A stretch of 64,000 bases of DNA from Bacillus pinisoli (GCF_023036475.1 NZ_JAJQKI010000002.1:372001-436000), one strand, 5' to 3'; shown: positions 27,323 through 36,933, numbered from the stretch's first letter. The notes: generated by a model not told the origin, from the sequence alone. Numbers and translations are program-made.

Positions 27323-28258
27323 CTACTTTATCTTTTCTGCAATTCGTAATTTAGCTGAGCGTGCACGGTTGTTTTCCTCAAGTTCTTCGTCTGAAGGCAG
27401 AATTGGTTTTCTAGTTACCAGCTTAATATTTGGTTGATATTCTTCTGGGATCATTGGTAAACCATGTGGTAAATTAGGTCCACTTGATTCTTCTTTAAAA
27501 ATAGTTTTGCAAATTCGATCCTCTAAAGAATGGAACGTAATGACACTAATTCTTCCACCTTTACTAGTGATTGAAATGGCTTCTTTTAAGGTCTCTTCAA
27601 AAGCTTGAAGTTCATCGTTAACAGCAATCCTAATTGCCTGAAAAACTCTCTTTGCAGGATGTCCCCCTGTCCTTCTGGCAGGTGCAGGAATCCCATCCTT
27701 AATAATGTCAACAAGCTCCAACGTTGTTTCAATTGATTTTTTTTCACGATAGGCTTCAATTTTTCTAGCAATTTGCTTCGAGAACTTCTCTTCTCCATAG
27801 TGAAAAAATATTCGAACTAGCTTTTCGTATGGCCAATGATTAACAACATCGAAAGCAGATAGCTCTGATTCCTGATCCATTCTCATGTCAAGTGGAGCAT
27901 CGTGGTGGTAGCTGAATCCCCTCTCAGGAAGGTCTAATTGTGGGGAGGATACCCCTAGATCAAATAAAATACCATCCACTTCATGGATACCTAACTCTGC
28001 CAACTTTTCCTTAAGATAACGAAAATTACTTTTTATTAACGTCACTTGATCCTGATAGCTTTTTAATTTCTCTTTAGCATGCTCAATTGCCAAGCTATCT
28101 TGATCAAATGCAAAAAGCTTACCGCCTTTTGTGAGCTTTGTTACAATAGCTAAACTGTGACCGGCTCCACCAAGTGTACAGTCAACATATACTCCATCAG
28201 GTTTTATATGTAAACCCTCAACTGCCTCGTCCAATAACACCGTTTTATGTTGAAACAT
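27323..28258 (-). CDS. rsmH: 16S rRNA m4C1402 methyltransferase RsmH
   Basis: A 311-residue SAM-dependent enzyme that methylates N4 of C1402 in 16S rRNA. It starts [16 protein letters not shown], with the SAM site [10 protein letters not shown] near residue 30, FAFDQD, and [14 protein letters not shown] near residue 105. [20 protein letters not shown] and [11 protein letters not shown] follow. ATG at 28258 has GAGGTG upstream and gives the usual length; the frame extends 3 codons further. It follows mraZ and precedes ftsL. Confidence 0.97.
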   Translation of the reverse strand: MFQHKTVLLDEAVEGLHIKPDGVYVDCTLGGAGHSLAIVTKLTKGGKLFAFDQDSLAIEHAKEKLKSYQDQVTLIKSNFRYLKEKLAELGIHEVDGILFDLGVSSPQLDLPERGFSYHHDAPLDMRMDQESELSAFDVVNHWPYEKLVRIFFHYGEEKFSKQIARKIEAYREKKSIETTLELVDIIKDGIPAPARRTGGHPAKRVFQAIRIAVNDELQAFEETLKEAISITSKGGRISVITFHSLEDRICKTIFKEESSGPNLPHGLPMIPEEYQPNIKLVTRKPILPSDEELEENNRARSAKLRIAEKIK

Positions 28259-28293
28259 AGGAAGCACCTCTTATCTGTTATAGACTTTATTTT

Positions 28294-28725
28294 TTAGATA
28301 TCAAAATCAATTAAATTCTCTGCCAGGTCTGCAAAGGACTCTTCAGATTCTGAGAAGAAATCTTCCCAACCTGATTTACTCCAAATCTCAACTCGATTTG
28401 AGACTCCAATGACGACACACTCTTTTTCTAACCCCGCATATTGCAAGAGTGGTGTAGATATATTTATTCTCCCCTGCTTGTCTACTTCACATTCAATAGC
28501 ACCTGCAAAGAAGAAACGCGTAAAGGCACGTGCGTCTTTTTTCGTTAATGGCAATGTTTTTAGCTTGTCCTCAAGTGTTTTCCATTCTTCAAGGGGATAA
28601 CCAAATAAGCACTTGTCTAATCCTCTTGTCAGAATAAACGTAGTGCCAAGACCATCTCTGAATTTGGACGGTACAATAATGCGACCCTTCGCATCTATAT
28701 TGTGATGATACTCGCCCATAAACAT
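28294..28725 (-). CDS. mraZ: transcriptional regulator MraZ
   Basis: A 143-residue protein with two AbrB-like SpoVT domains. It reads [16 protein letters not shown], then the motif [20 protein letters not shown] near residues 74-93, ending ENLIDFDI. MraZ forms a ring-shaped oligomer, binds repeated sites upstream of its own gene and regulates the dcw operon. Five regularly spaced candidate sites lie just upstream. It is the first gene of the mraZ-rsmH-ftsL-pbpB unit. Confidence 0.97.
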   Translation of the reverse strand: MFMGEYHHNIDAKGRIIVPSKFRDGLGTTFILTRGLDKCLFGYPLEEWKTLEDKLKTLPLTKKDARAFTRFFFAGAIECEVDKQGRINISTPLLQYAGLEKECVVIGVSNRVEIWSKSGWEDFFSESEESFADLAENLIDFDI

Positions 28726-28732
28726 GCCCTTG

Positions 28733-28780
28733 CACCCACTTTCTACCCCAAACTAACCACTTTCCACCACAAATCACCAC
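28733..28780 (-). promoter_or_regulatory. MraZ operator array in the mraZ leader
   Basis: On the minus strand a G-rich pentamer recurs every 10 bp: GTGGT, GTGGT, GTGGT, TGGGG and AGTGGG, ending about 8 nt before the mraZ ATG. MraZ in other bacteria binds direct repeats of TGGG type at 10-bp spacing, matching one face of the helix. The location and period make autoregulation very likely. The last repeat is close enough to overlap the ribosome binding site. Confidence 0.75.
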
Positions 28781-28894
28781 TAATAAGTCTATTTTCTCTT
28801 ATAATTGAAATTCCTGCAATAGCCTAAAGGGGATTTATGTAAATTTTTTCTCGACTTTTTAATGAGAAAAACACCAATTCTTGATTATGATAGA

Positions 28895-28924
28895 CAAAAA
28901 AAGACCCTTCTTTACAAGAAGGGT
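28895..28924 (-). terminator. rho-independent terminator after bshC
   Basis: On the minus strand ACCCTTCT / AGAAGGGT (8 bp, 5-nt loop) is followed by CTTTTTTTGTC. It isolates bshC from mraZ. Confidence 0.93.
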
Positions 28925-28935
28925 GACATTTCACG

Positions 28936-30570
28936 TTACATATATAAAACTTTATGTGAGTATTCAGAGGATGAAGTCTCATTTAAGATTTGACTAATAA
29001 TAGAAAAACCGAATAAATTAATAAAATAAAAAATATTAATCATTCTCTCTTGGGGATGATTCTCCGGTCTAACTAAATGCTGGATTCGGTCAAATCGTTG
29101 TAATATCACTTCGTTTTTTCTTTGAGCATGTTTATAAAATTCTGTCTCAAGAAAATCAAGCTGCTTATGAATAAGAGCTTCATTTTTAGAAACCATTTGA
29201 GTAAGGCTATCATGAATAGCAGTTGCAGAGTAACTAAGTGTTTCATAGTGATTTTTTAGAGATACCTTCATCAACTGTATTTCGTTCGTAATCTTTGAAT
29301 CCTTAATTTGTTCCAAAAACTCTTGTTTTTCTTTAGAAACGCCTTGTAACAAAACACTTGGTATTGACATATCCATTTCGTTTATATCACGTAAAACAGA
29401 GCGTAATATGACGGTTGTCATAAGTCGCGGAAAAACAGGAGGCATTTTGCGATCTAACCCTTCAAACACCTGTTTCAGCTCAGCCCAATAAGCAATTTCA
29501 CCTGGGCCGGCAACAAACATGATTGTTGGGAATAGGTATTCCTGCATAATGGGACGAGTTACTACATTATTACTAAAACGATTAGGATGTTCATGTAGTA
29601 GGGCAAGAAGCTCCTTCTCAGAAAAACGGCATTCATTGTTCTTCCCTCGATAGAACACATTCCCCTCTTCCACCATTCTCTCCAATAACACTCTTTCTCC
29701 GTGTAAATGGTAAAAGATATGGGCTGAGTTTTCTTCACTATCTATCATTAGTGAGATATTCCGATCCTTTAATGTTTGTTGTTGCTTCTTCAATGCTGAG
29801 TCAATAGCAGCATTCTCTCTTAAAATGGTTTCGAACACAGGAATTTCAAGCTCTCTTAATTGCTCATTCCCAGAGTCGACGAGCACTAAACCTGTTTCCT
29901 TAAACAATAGAAAAATAAGTTTCGCAAAGAAATCAACATATGTATTAGAATCTTGTAAACATTTATTAATTTCCTCAAGTATTTCATTTGTATAAGAGGT
30001 CTCACCATAAAAACTAAATAATTCATTAATCCATTCTTGGCATGCTTGATGATCTAGCTGAACGTCACTAACAGAATGTTTATTCGGCCATTTCTGTTGG
30101 ACAGAATGCTTCTTCATTTTCCCATTAACTTCAGTATATGTATGGTTAATTTCAGGAAAATCATGATCCTCCCCTGCTATCCAGAATACTGGTATAACAG
30201 GTGTTTGGTGCCGTTCCTCTATCAACTTCGCTTGCTGAATAATCGTCACGATTTTATTAATGGTGTAAAGTGGCCCTGTTAGTATACCTGCTTGTTGTCC
30301 TCCTACAACAACTAAAGTATTCGGATCTTCTAATTTTTTTATATTTTCAATGGTATTTTTGTCAGCTTGATACCTTTGGTTAAATATAGTTAAATGTTCA
30401 ACTAATCTTATTCTCGGAAATGTATACTTTTTCAGTTCTGTAATTCTTTCAGAATATGATTCATAATCATATGGCGAATAATGAAAATCAGAGGATCTAT
30501 GTAAACCATTTCCTAAGTAGTCTTCCATTAATTTATTTGTTATGGGTAGTACATGTTCATGAATTTCCAT
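28936..30570 (-). CDS. bshC: bacillithiol biosynthesis cysteine-adding enzyme BshC
   Basis: A 544-residue protein of the BshC (YllA) family, which adds cysteine to glucosaminyl-malate in the last step of bacillithiol synthesis. Signatures: VVVGGQQAGILTGPLYTINKI near residue 90, PVFWIAGEDHDFPEINHTY near residue 127, and GPGEIAYWAELKQVFE near residue 355. A coiled-coil region follows (about 420-500). The position next to mraZ and panE is as in B. subtilis. It has its own terminator. Confidence 0.95.
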   Translation of the reverse strand: MEIHEHVLPITNKLMEDYLGNGLHRSSDFHYSPYDYESYSERITELKKYTFPRIRLVEHLTIFNQRYQADKNTIENIKKLEDPNTLVVVGGQQAGILTGPLYTINKIVTIIQQAKLIEERHQTPVIPVFWIAGEDHDFPEINHTYTEVNGKMKKHSVQQKWPNKHSVSDVQLDHQACQEWINELFSFYGETSYTNEILEEINKCLQDSNTYVDFFAKLIFLLFKETGLVLVDSGNEQLRELEIPVFETILRENAAIDSALKKQQQTLKDRNISLMIDSEENSAHIFYHLHGERVLLERMVEEGNVFYRGKNNECRFSEKELLALLHEHPNRFSNNVVTRPIMQEYLFPTIMFVAGPGEIAYWAELKQVFEGLDRKMPPVFPRLMTTVILRSVLRDINEMDMSIPSVLLQGVSKEKQEFLEQIKDSKITNEIQLMKVSLKNHYETLSYSATAIHDSLTQMVSKNEALIHKQLDFLETEFYKHAQRKNEVILQRFDRIQHLVRPENHPQERMINIFYFINLFGFSIISQILNETSSSEYSHKVLYM

Positions 30571-30709
30571 GAAGGTCCTTCCTTTCTAGACTCTCTAGAA
30601 TTTTCTTTCTCGAGTATAGCACTCGTATCTGAAAAAAGGAAAAAACTTGCTTGCTGATTAATTAAGACTGTTTTGGTATTAAATGTTGTTTGTACTTACA
30701 CCTAGCTTG

Positions 30710-30740
30710 AAAAGCAACAAAGTATTAGAAAAGAGCCTTT
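30710..30740. repeat. single end of the MITE-like repeat
   Basis: AAAGCAACAAAGTATTAGAA followed by AAGAGCCTTT. It matches, inverted, the left end of the element at 45215-45332 over about 25 of 28 bases. No second end is visible nearby, so this may be a solo or decayed copy. The remaining bases between bshC and the DUF3397 gene show nothing else. Confidence 0.5.
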
Positions 30741-30751
30741 AGAAAATTGCT

Positions 30752-31135
30752 TTAAAGCTCCCAAACCCTACTTGAAATCCCCCATATCATTAATACTATG
30801 TGACAAATGAAGAAAAATAAAAAATTAAATCTCCAAACCCCTTTTATTACTTTTTGGATATGAATCTCTTCTCTTACTTTCCAATTAATAAAAACGAAAA
30901 TAATAGCGATTAGCAGAGTAAAAACAATGATGGGAGTAAGGAGAGTAATATTGAAAATCACTTTTCCTAAAAAATAGACGGATATCATGAGCAGCAAAGT
31001 TGTTGCGTCTACTGAATAATGAAAAGCTCGCTTCTTCGATGAAAGGACTGATCTTAATACAGTAAATATCACTACAAATCCAAGTAGTGGGGCAGTAATC
31101 ACTGTTGCGAAAATCCATGAAAAAAAAGAACTCAC
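30752..31135 (-). CDS. DUF3397 family membrane protein
   Basis: A 127-residue protein with four hydrophobic segments (about 8-28, 38-56, 62-84 and 100-122). It has the conserved stretches KRAFHYSVDATTLLLMISV and a WRFNFL motif, matching the DUF3397 family I recall next to bshC in Bacillus. Function unknown. The GTG start overlaps the panE stop by one base (TAGTG), so it is translationally coupled to panE. Confidence 0.8.
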   Translation of the reverse strand: MSSFFSWIFATVITAPLLGFVVIFTVLRSVLSSKKRAFHYSVDATTLLLMISVYFLGKVIFNITLLTPIIVFTLLIAIIFVFINWKVREEIHIQKVIKGVWRFNFLFFFICHIVLMIWGISSRVWEL

Positions 31136-32034
31136 TATCGTCCCCTCCCTTCTTCAATCCCTTTTATTGCTTGATAAAGAAAGTCAAGGATTGGTGTATG
31201 AGTAGTTGAGAAGTCTGGTAAATTTCTATAATATCCAAGAATTCCTTCAATCTCTGTATCTTTATTCTGCTCAACATCACGGAGCATAGAAGATCTGTTT
31301 CTAGCTGTTTTTTCACAGATGGATTGAACTGATTCCCATAGCTGTTGCGGATGATTTGGCTTCAACAAGCAGATGATTTCTTGGAATAGCTCTTTAAATA
31401 TCTGATAAAAATGAGGATTACTAACAAGCTGACCATTTTCAACCCGTAATAAGGCTGATAATGGATTAATCATAGAGTTAATCACTAGTTTTGTGAGTAA
31501 CATACTATTCCAATCTTCTATAGCTTGTATGGTGAAATCCGAAGTAGAACAATTAGTAACAAACTCATTTGCTGATGTATTGCCTTTAAAATTACTAATT
31601 TTCGTCAATCCTATTCCCGTGTGCTTTACGGTAATATCATTTAACTTTAATGCACCATGCTCAACTACTCCAACCATTATATTATGATGTGATAAATTCC
31701 TTAATAAATCTATATGTCCCATTCCGTTCTGAACAAAAAGTAGAGTTACATGCTTTGGAATAAATTGTAATAATGGGATAATGGTTGGTAAGTGGTATTG
31801 TTTAACTGATACAATTACGACGGAATATTGATTAAATTTATTTTCATTCTCAGTAGGAAGAGCATTCACTCTAATACTCTTTACCATTCCATTTGTATGT
31901 AGGTTAATTCCTTCAGTCTTAAGCATATCAGCTTGTTTTATTGTTTTTGTAAACATCGTCACCTTGTGGTGTACACCTAGGTAAGCTCCAAACAAAAGTC
32001 CAATGGAACCAGCCCCAATGATACCAATATTCAT
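31135..32034 (-). CDS. panE: 2-dehydropantoate 2-reductase (ketopantoate reductase)
   Basis: A 299-residue NADPH-dependent reductase that forms pantoate in pantothenate and CoA synthesis. It has the Rossmann motif IGIIGAGSIGLLFGAYLG (3-20), VSVKQYHL and LLFVQNGMGH with the conserved NGMG, and the C-terminal catalytic Lys region (MLLTKLVINSMINPLSALL). It corresponds to B. subtilis ylbQ. Whether it reduces ketopantoate or a related 2-keto acid cannot be shown from sequence. Confidence 0.88.
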   Translation of the reverse strand: MNIGIIGAGSIGLLFGAYLGVHHKVTMFTKTIKQADMLKTEGINLHTNGMVKSIRVNALPTENENKFNQYSVVIVSVKQYHLPTIIPLLQFIPKHVTLLFVQNGMGHIDLLRNLSHHNIMVGVVEHGALKLNDITVKHTGIGLTKISNFKGNTSANEFVTNCSTSDFTIQAIEDWNSMLLTKLVINSMINPLSALLRVENGQLVSNPHFYQIFKELFQEIICLLKPNHPQQLWESVQSICEKTARNRSSMLRDVEQNKDTEIEGILGYYRNLPDFSTTHTPILDFLYQAIKGIEEGRGR

Positions 32035-32135
32035 AGTAAATCTCCCTCTTACCGTATTTCCTTACTATCATAACAAAATTCACGTCTCCGTAGGACAATT
32101 TCTCTATAGATTTGTAAAAGAAACTCTATTTGAGC

Positions 32136-32169
32136 AAAAAAGAAAGGACCTATGTTAGATCATAGGCCC
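32136..32169 (-). terminator. rho-independent terminator after the carboxylase genes
   Basis: On the minus strand GGCCTATG / CATAGGTC (one wobble, 6-nt loop) is followed by CTTTCTTTTTTG. Confidence 0.85.
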
Positions 32170-32182
32170 CTCGTTTCTACCT

Positions 32183-33724
32183 TTAAACCGGATAGACTGG
32201 ATGTTTTCTTTCTCCAAACATGACATCTTTTGTTGAATACTGTTCAAATCGTTGGATGAGCACTTCTCTTAGCTCAGAAGCAGCAACGATATCATCAATT
32301 ATCATTTCTGATGCGAGCTTGTAAATATCAATATGTTCCTTGTACTCTTGATGTTTTTGCTGCACAAATTGTAGTCTTTCTTTCGGATCTTCAATTTCAT
32401 TTATTTTATTAGAATAAACTGCGTTGACAGCAGCTTCTGGACCCATTACAGCAATTTGGGCAGTCGGTAAAGCAATACAACAATCAGGCTCAAACGCAGG
32501 GCCTGCCATCGCATACAAGCCTGCTCCGTATGCTTTTCTGACTATTACTGAGATTTTCGGTACAGTGGCCGAACTCATAGCAGCAATTAGCTTAGCTCCG
32601 TGCCTAATAATACCTGCACGTTCAACCTTCGTTCCAATCATAAATCCTGGTACATCCGCTAAGAACAAGAGTGGAATGTGGAAGGCATCACAGAGTGTAA
32701 TAAATTTCGCCGCCTTATCTGCCGAATCTACAAACAACACTCCACCTTTAACTTTTGGTTGATTAGCAATAATCCCAACCGTACGACCGTTTAACCTAGC
32801 AAGTCCTGTTATTAGTTCAGGTGCAAATAGTTTTTTAATCTCAAAGAAACTATCTTCGTCAATCAAAGTATGAATTGCTTCATACATATCAAAAGGGGCA
32901 TTTTGATTTTCAGGTATAATCTCTGTAAGACTTCTTCCCTGCTTAGGTTGAATGCCTTCTACTATAGGAGTACGAAGTTTATAGTTACTCGGAAAATACT
33001 CTAAGTAAGACCTTGCATAAGCGATGGCTTCTTCCTCATCGCGCGCTAATACATCACCACATCCACTAACGGTACAATGCATGCGTGCTCCACCCATTTC
33101 CTCCAATGTCACCTTTTCGCCAATTACTTTCTCTGCCATTCGAGGTGAACCTAAGTACATAGAGGCATTATTTTCAACCATAATGACAATATCACAAAAG
33201 GCAGGAATATAGGCACCGCCTGCTGCAGAAGGTCCAAACAGTATACATATTTGTGGAATCATTCCCGACAGTTTAACTTGATTATGAAATATCTTACCTG
33301 CTCCTCGACGGTTTGGAAACATTTCAAGTTGGTCCGTTATTCTCGCTCCAGCAGAGTCTACCAAATATAATAGAGGGACTTTTAGTTTTTCAGCTGTTTC
33401 TTGTATTCGAATAATCTTCTCAACCGTCCTTGCTCCCCAGGAACCTGCTTTAATGGTAGAATCGTTAGCCATGACACAAACAGTTGTACCATTAACTTTT
33501 CCAGTACCTGTAACAACTCCATCTGCTGGTAGATCATTGGCCATATTGTTTGCAAATAAACCATCTTCAACAAATTCGCCATTATCAAATAAAAGCTTTA
33601 GACGATCGCGGACAAACAATTTATTTTGCACTTTTAATTTTTCATGGTATTTCTCTGCACCACCTGCATGAACTTTCTCCCTCTTCTCTTGAAGAAGCTT
33701 TTCTAGCTGTTCCGTTTTAATCAT
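32183..33724 (-). CDS. acyl-CoA carboxylase carboxyltransferase subunit (YngE-like)
   Basis: A 513-residue carboxyltransferase with paired crotonase folds that moves CO2 from carboxybiotin to an acyl-CoA. Landmarks: KLFVRDRLKLLFDNGEFVED (about 35-54), VVTGTGKVNG, the first oxyanion region SAGARITDQ, FGPSAAGGAYIPAF, and the second domain with DVPGFMIGTKVERAGIIRHG and KAYGAGLYAMAG. Its end, GERKHPVYPV, is nearly identical to that of B. subtilis YngE as I recall it, which is grouped with methylcrotonyl/propionyl-CoA carboxylases. The true acyl substrate is unclear. ATG at 33724 has GGAGGGG upstream. It is the last of three genes with the biotin carrier and biotin carboxylase. Confidence 0.9.
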   Translation of the reverse strand: MIKTEQLEKLLQEKREKVHAGGAEKYHEKLKVQNKLFVRDRLKLLFDNGEFVEDGLFANNMANDLPADGVVTGTGKVNGTTVCVMANDSTIKAGSWGARTVEKIIRIQETAEKLKVPLLYLVDSAGARITDQLEMFPNRRGAGKIFHNQVKLSGMIPQICILFGPSAAGGAYIPAFCDIVIMVENNASMYLGSPRMAEKVIGEKVTLEEMGGARMHCTVSGCGDVLARDEEEAIAYARSYLEYFPSNYKLRTPIVEGIQPKQGRSLTEIIPENQNAPFDMYEAIHTLIDEDSFFEIKKLFAPELITGLARLNGRTVGIIANQPKVKGGVLFVDSADKAAKFITLCDAFHIPLLFLADVPGFMIGTKVERAGIIRHGAKLIAAMSSATVPKISVIVRKAYGAGLYAMAGPAFEPDCCIALPTAQIAVMGPEAAVNAVYSNKINEIEDPKERLQFVQQKHQEYKEHIDIYKLASEMIIDDIVAASELREVLIQRFEQYSTKDVMFGERKHPVYPV

Positions 33725-33742
33725 GGTCACCCCTCCATTCCG

Positions 33743-33955
33743 TTACTTAATGACGATCAGAACGTCTCCTTCATTTACAAAATCACCTATTGCTACTTTC
33801 AACTCAACGACTTCTCCTGCCACTGTGCTTTCTACAGGAATTTCCATTTTCATAGACTCAAGGATTAATAACTCTTCCCCTTCTGTTACATTTTTCCCTA
33901 CCTCAGCTAATACGTTTAAAACTGTTCCGGCCATTGTTGCTGTTATCTCTTTCAT
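33743..33955 (-). CDS. biotin carboxyl carrier protein (free-standing)
   Basis: A 70-residue biotinyl domain beginning MKEITATMAGTVLNV, with the biotinylation motif ESMKM; K36 is the predicted biotin attachment site. A second half-repeat follows (GEVVELKVAIGDFVNEGDVL), as in all lipoyl/biotinyl domains. It resembles B. subtilis YngHB. The frame is open to a GTG at 33973, but ATG at 33955 has GGAGG 7 nt upstream. It lies 14 nt after the biotin carboxylase gene and serves as the swinging arm between the two enzyme subunits. Confidence 0.92.
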   Translation of the reverse strand: MKEITATMAGTVLNVLAEVGKNVTEGEELLILESMKMEIPVESTVAGEVVELKVAIGDFVNEGDVLIVIK

Positions 33956-33969
33956 ATCTTTTCCTCCAC

Positions 33970-35304
33970 TCACTTATTTAAATTAGTAATAAAAGACGTT
34001 GTATATTGTCCAGCTACATAGTTTGGATCTCGCAAAATCCTATCAAACAAAGGCCCATTATGTTTAATACCTCTTATTGTAAGGTTTTGAAAAAACTCCG
34101 TAGCCTTTAGTAAAGCACTCTCTCTATCCTCACTGTGAATAATTACTTTTGCAATCATAGGATCATAGAATGGTGTCACCTTGTTGTTAGCCAAGTAACC
34201 AAAATCTACTCGGATACCCGCTCCTTCTTGAAAGCTGAATTCTTCCATTTGACCAGGTGAAGGCATAAAATTTTCAGGATGCTCAGCGTATAATCTAAAC
34301 TCAACTGCGTGCCCATTACTCTTAACCTCTTCCTGCAAACAAGGCAAACTCTCCCCCATTGCAATTAAGAGTTGCCACTCAACAAGGTCAATACCCGTAA
34401 TCATTTCCGTAACAGGATGTTCAACTTGTAATCTCGTATTCATTTCAAGAAAGTAGAACTCACCTTGTTCATCCATGACAAATTCAATCGTTCCAGCATT
34501 TTCATACTTAACTGCTTTTGCTGCTTTTATGGCTGTATGACAAAGCTTCTCTCTAATTTCATCCGTAATAAATGGGCTAGGAGATTCTTCAATTACTTTT
34601 TGGTTTCTTCTTTGAATCGAGCAATCTCGTTCAAATAGATGAATTAGATTCCCACTTTTATCACCCATAACCTGTACTTCGATGTGACGAGCATTGGTAA
34701 TAAATTTTTCTAAAAAGATGTCGTCATTACCAAAATAGGCTTTAGCCCTACCTTTAGTTGTCTGGAATGCTTTTTTTAACGATTCTTCATCATCACATTT
34801 CTGCATTCCAATTCCACCACCACCCGCGCTCGCCTTTAACATAACTGGATAGCCAATTTTTGCGGCAGCCTCACAAACTTCTTCCAAACTAGTTAATCCC
34901 GCTTCACTACCAGGTACAACTGGTACTCCTGCTTTTAACATAGTTTGTCTAGCGATGACTTTATCACCCATACTAGAGATGACGGAAGAGCATGGACCAA
35001 TAAAAGTAATTCCTTTCTCTTCCACTTGCTTCACAAATGAAGCGTTTTCAGAGAGAAATCCATATCCCGGATGAATCCCATCAACTTTCTCCTTTATGGC
35101 AACCTCTAATATTTTCTCTACATTTAGATACGATTTCTGTACAGGGGGCTCTCCAATACAATAGGAGACGGTTGCTTCCTTAACATAGGGTAACTCAGCG
35201 TCTGCCTCTGAGTATATAGCAACAGTTTCAATCCCCATCCTCTTACACGTCTTAATAATACGAAGGGCTATTTCTCCACGATTTGCAATCAGAATTTTTT
35301 TCAA
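33970..35304 (-). CDS. biotin carboxylase subunit of an acyl-CoA carboxylase (YngH-like)
   Basis: A 444-residue ATP-grasp enzyme that carboxylates biotin with ATP and bicarbonate. The N-terminal domain is KKILIANRGEIALRII (2-17), and GYGFLSENASF follows near residue 80. The ATP-binding glycine loop is MLKASAGGGGIGM near residue 160, followed by HIEVQVMGD, ERDCSIQRRNQK and EMNTRLQVEHPVTE. Because it lacks a fused biotin domain it needs the adjacent carrier protein. It is likely distinct from the housekeeping accC for fatty acid synthesis, since the partner gene is a YngE-type transferase. Confidence 0.9.
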   Translation of the reverse strand: MKKILIANRGEIALRIIKTCKRMGIETVAIYSEADAELPYVKEATVSYCIGEPPVQKSYLNVEKILEVAIKEKVDGIHPGYGFLSENASFVKQVEEKGITFIGPCSSVISSMGDKVIARQTMLKAGVPVVPGSEAGLTSLEEVCEAAAKIGYPVMLKASAGGGGIGMQKCDDEESLKKAFQTTKGRAKAYFGNDDIFLEKFITNARHIEVQVMGDKSGNLIHLFERDCSIQRRNQKVIEESPSPFITDEIREKLCHTAIKAAKAVKYENAGTIEFVMDEQGEFYFLEMNTRLQVEHPVTEMITGIDLVEWQLLIAMGESLPCLQEEVKSNGHAVEFRLYAEHPENFMPSPGQMEEFSFQEGAGIRVDFGYLANNKVTPFYDPMIAKVIIHSEDRESALLKATEFFQNLTIRGIKHNGPLFDRILRDPNYVAGQYTTSFITNLNK

Positions 35305-35631
35305 CAGATTAAGCTCCTTTCAGTTCAAATATTATGTCCTTCTGATTAACCAAGCTTACTTGAAGCATGGATTAAATAAAGAATGACACCTGCATTTTTT
35401 ACGGCTGTTAGACATTAGTGTTGATGTTTGCTTAAAGGAACTTGGTCTTTCACTCACGTTAATGAAGAAGCATCTTAGAAATAAACTCCACTCTACACAT
35501 TTCTCGTAAGATTCTTCGTTTCCTCTACTTCTATCAACGATGCTAATATCAACAATGTTCATTTAACATAGTAATAAATAGTCCCCTACCACTAATATTT
35601 CTTTACGTTTGGAATAATTCCTCTTTCATTT

Positions 35632-35645
35632 TGTAAACGCTTACG
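35632..35645. promoter_or_regulatory. candidate CcpA cre site
   Basis: TGTAAACGCTTACG matches the catabolite-responsive element consensus (TGWAANCGNTNWCA) at 13 of 14 positions. It lies between the divergent carboxylase genes and ylbP, just upstream of the ylbP promoter, so it could repress either side. Control of an acyl-CoA carboxylase by carbon source would make sense. The rest of the 441-nt gap (35305-35745) shows no convincing gene. Confidence 0.5.
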
Positions 35646-35653
35646 TATTTTTT

Positions 35654-35681
35654 TTGAGAATTTTATAAAAAATTGTATTAT
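35654..35681 (+). promoter_or_regulatory. candidate sigma-A promoter of ylbP
   Basis: TTGAGA (35654-35659) and TATTAT (35676-35681) are 16 bp apart. A perfect TATAAT overlaps at 35679-35684 with a 19-bp spacer. Transcription would start about 55 nt before the ylbP ATG. Confidence 0.5.
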
Positions 35682-35745
35682 AATATGATTATAGTTCTAG
35701 TTACTATTGGAAATACAGCAGATTCTGGATAAGGGAGAGGGTTAC

Positions 35746-36222
35746 ATGACAACTCTAAAAGTAGTAAAACTAAATGTTAACTACAAAACAATAGAAGAGT
35801 TTAAAAAATTCAAAGAATACGGTATTCAGGAACTTTCTATGCTGGAGGATTTACAAGAGAATATAATTGAGAACGACAGTGATTCTCCATTTTATGGTAT
35901 ATACTTTGGTGACAAACTTGTTGCCCGAATGAGCTTATATCGAGTGGACGAAAGGTTTGATAAGTACTTTGATCCACCACAAGATTACTTAGAACTTTGG
36001 AAATTAGAGGTATTATCAGATTATCAACATAAAGGCTTCGGAAGAGCTTTAGTAGATTACGCTAAAAGCTTCAATCTACCTATAAAAACGAACCCGCGTG
36101 TAAAATCTAAAGAATTTTGGAATGCAATGGGCTTCACCTCTGTCACTTATGACATGGAGAGAGACCTTGGAGAAAATCCTCTTGTCTGGTATCCAGAGGG
36201 AGTTAAAGAGCAACTTCGTTAA
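35746..36222 (+). CDS. ylbP: GNAT-family N-acetyltransferase YlbP
   Basis: A 158-residue GNAT-fold protein. It has the highly conserved YlbP stretch EEFKKFKEYGIQELSMLEDL (18-37), SPFYGIYFGDKLVARMSLY, and the acetyl-CoA motif LEVLSDYQHKGFGRALVDYA with the Q/R-x-x-G-x-G/A pattern. The substrate is unknown. The frame opens at 35707, but ATG at 35746 follows AAGGGAGAGG and matches the B. subtilis start. A bidirectional terminator follows. Confidence 0.9.
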   Translation: MTTLKVVKLNVNYKTIEEFKKFKEYGIQELSMLEDLQENIIENDSDSPFYGIYFGDKLVARMSLYRVDERFDKYFDPPQDYLELWKLEVLSDYQHKGFGRALVDYAKSFNLPIKTNPRVKSKEFWNAMGFTSVTYDMERDLGENPLVWYPEGVKEQLR

Positions 36223-36236
36223 AATCTTATACTTAG

Positions 36237-36273
36237 CAAAAAAACAGCTGATGAAATAATCAGCTGTTTTTTT
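36237..36273 (+). terminator. bidirectional terminator between ylbP and gerR
   Basis: ACAGCTGAT / ATCAGCTGT with a 6-nt loop, flanked by A-run and T-run (TTTTTTT on the plus side). It can end ylbP and the convergent gerR transcript. Confidence 0.9.
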
Positions 36274-36345
36274 ATAGTTGAAAACTTGATAATGTTTAAA
36301 TGATAAATCACATGCTAAGCCTACAGTGTGATAATCAACTCCACA

Positions 36346-36933
36346 TTACACACTTTTTTCCAGTTGAATTTTAGCTTTGATTTCATCTTCATCCTGGAGC
36401 ATCATCATTTTACGAGCTCGATCCATAATTCCAATTAAGGCTTTATAATCTTCTTTTACAAGCTCTAGCTGATGCTCTACTTCCTTCTTTTCCTTTAGTA
36501 ACTGAGTGTATTCTGTCTCTAGTTTTGAGAGTTTATCTTGTAAGTATTCGTTTTCTTTCTTTAATGAATGCTGTACATCTTCTGTTTGCTCATAGCTTTG
36601 TAAATACTGGATAACATCAGATAATGTAATGGAGTAATCTGATTGATTTTCTTCCTGAGAAAGACTTATTTCTTTTGGAGCCACTTTTGTAAGAGCTCCT
36701 TCCTTCTTCAACTCTTTTCTTTGTTTTTTAGCGGTTTCAATTCCCTGCTTATATTGTTTTCTTACATACGAATTCCAACGGAATCCACAAGCAGCTGATG
36801 TGCGAGAGAGTTTTCTGCCTACCTCTTCAAATGCTGTTAATTGCGTGCCGCCTTCCCTTATATAACGTAAAACAACTTCTGCTAAATATAGATCTTCATC
36901 TTGTGTCCATGCATCTTGACGAACAGTCGTCAT
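36346..36933 (-). CDS. gerR: RsfA-family sporulation regulator GerR (YlbO)
   Basis: A 195-residue DNA-binding protein with an N-terminal Myb/SANT-like domain ([20 protein letters not shown], then [12 protein letters not shown] at about 50-62) and a long C-terminal coiled coil (about 120-175). This is the RsfA family, which includes RsfA (forespore) and GerR/YlbO (mother cell, sigma-E dependent, modulates sigma-E genes). The position beside ylbP matches ylbO (gerR). Assignment to GerR rather than RsfA rests on that location. Confidence 0.88.
   Translation of the reverse strand: MTTVRQDAWTQDEDLYLAEVVLRYIREGGTQLTAFEEVGRKLSRTSAACGFRWNSYVRKQYKQGIETAKKQRKELKKEGALTKVAPKEISLSQEENQSDYSITLSDVIQYLQSYEQTEDVQHSLKKENEYLQDKLSKLETEYTQLLKEKKEVEHQLELVKEDYKALIGIMDRARKMMMLQDEDEIKAKIQLEKSV

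Noticed and set aside
35356..35562. 68-codon minus-strand frame upstream of the biotin carboxylase
   Set aside because: No ribosome binding site, unusual Cys/Arg/Ser composition and no family resemblance; probably chance.
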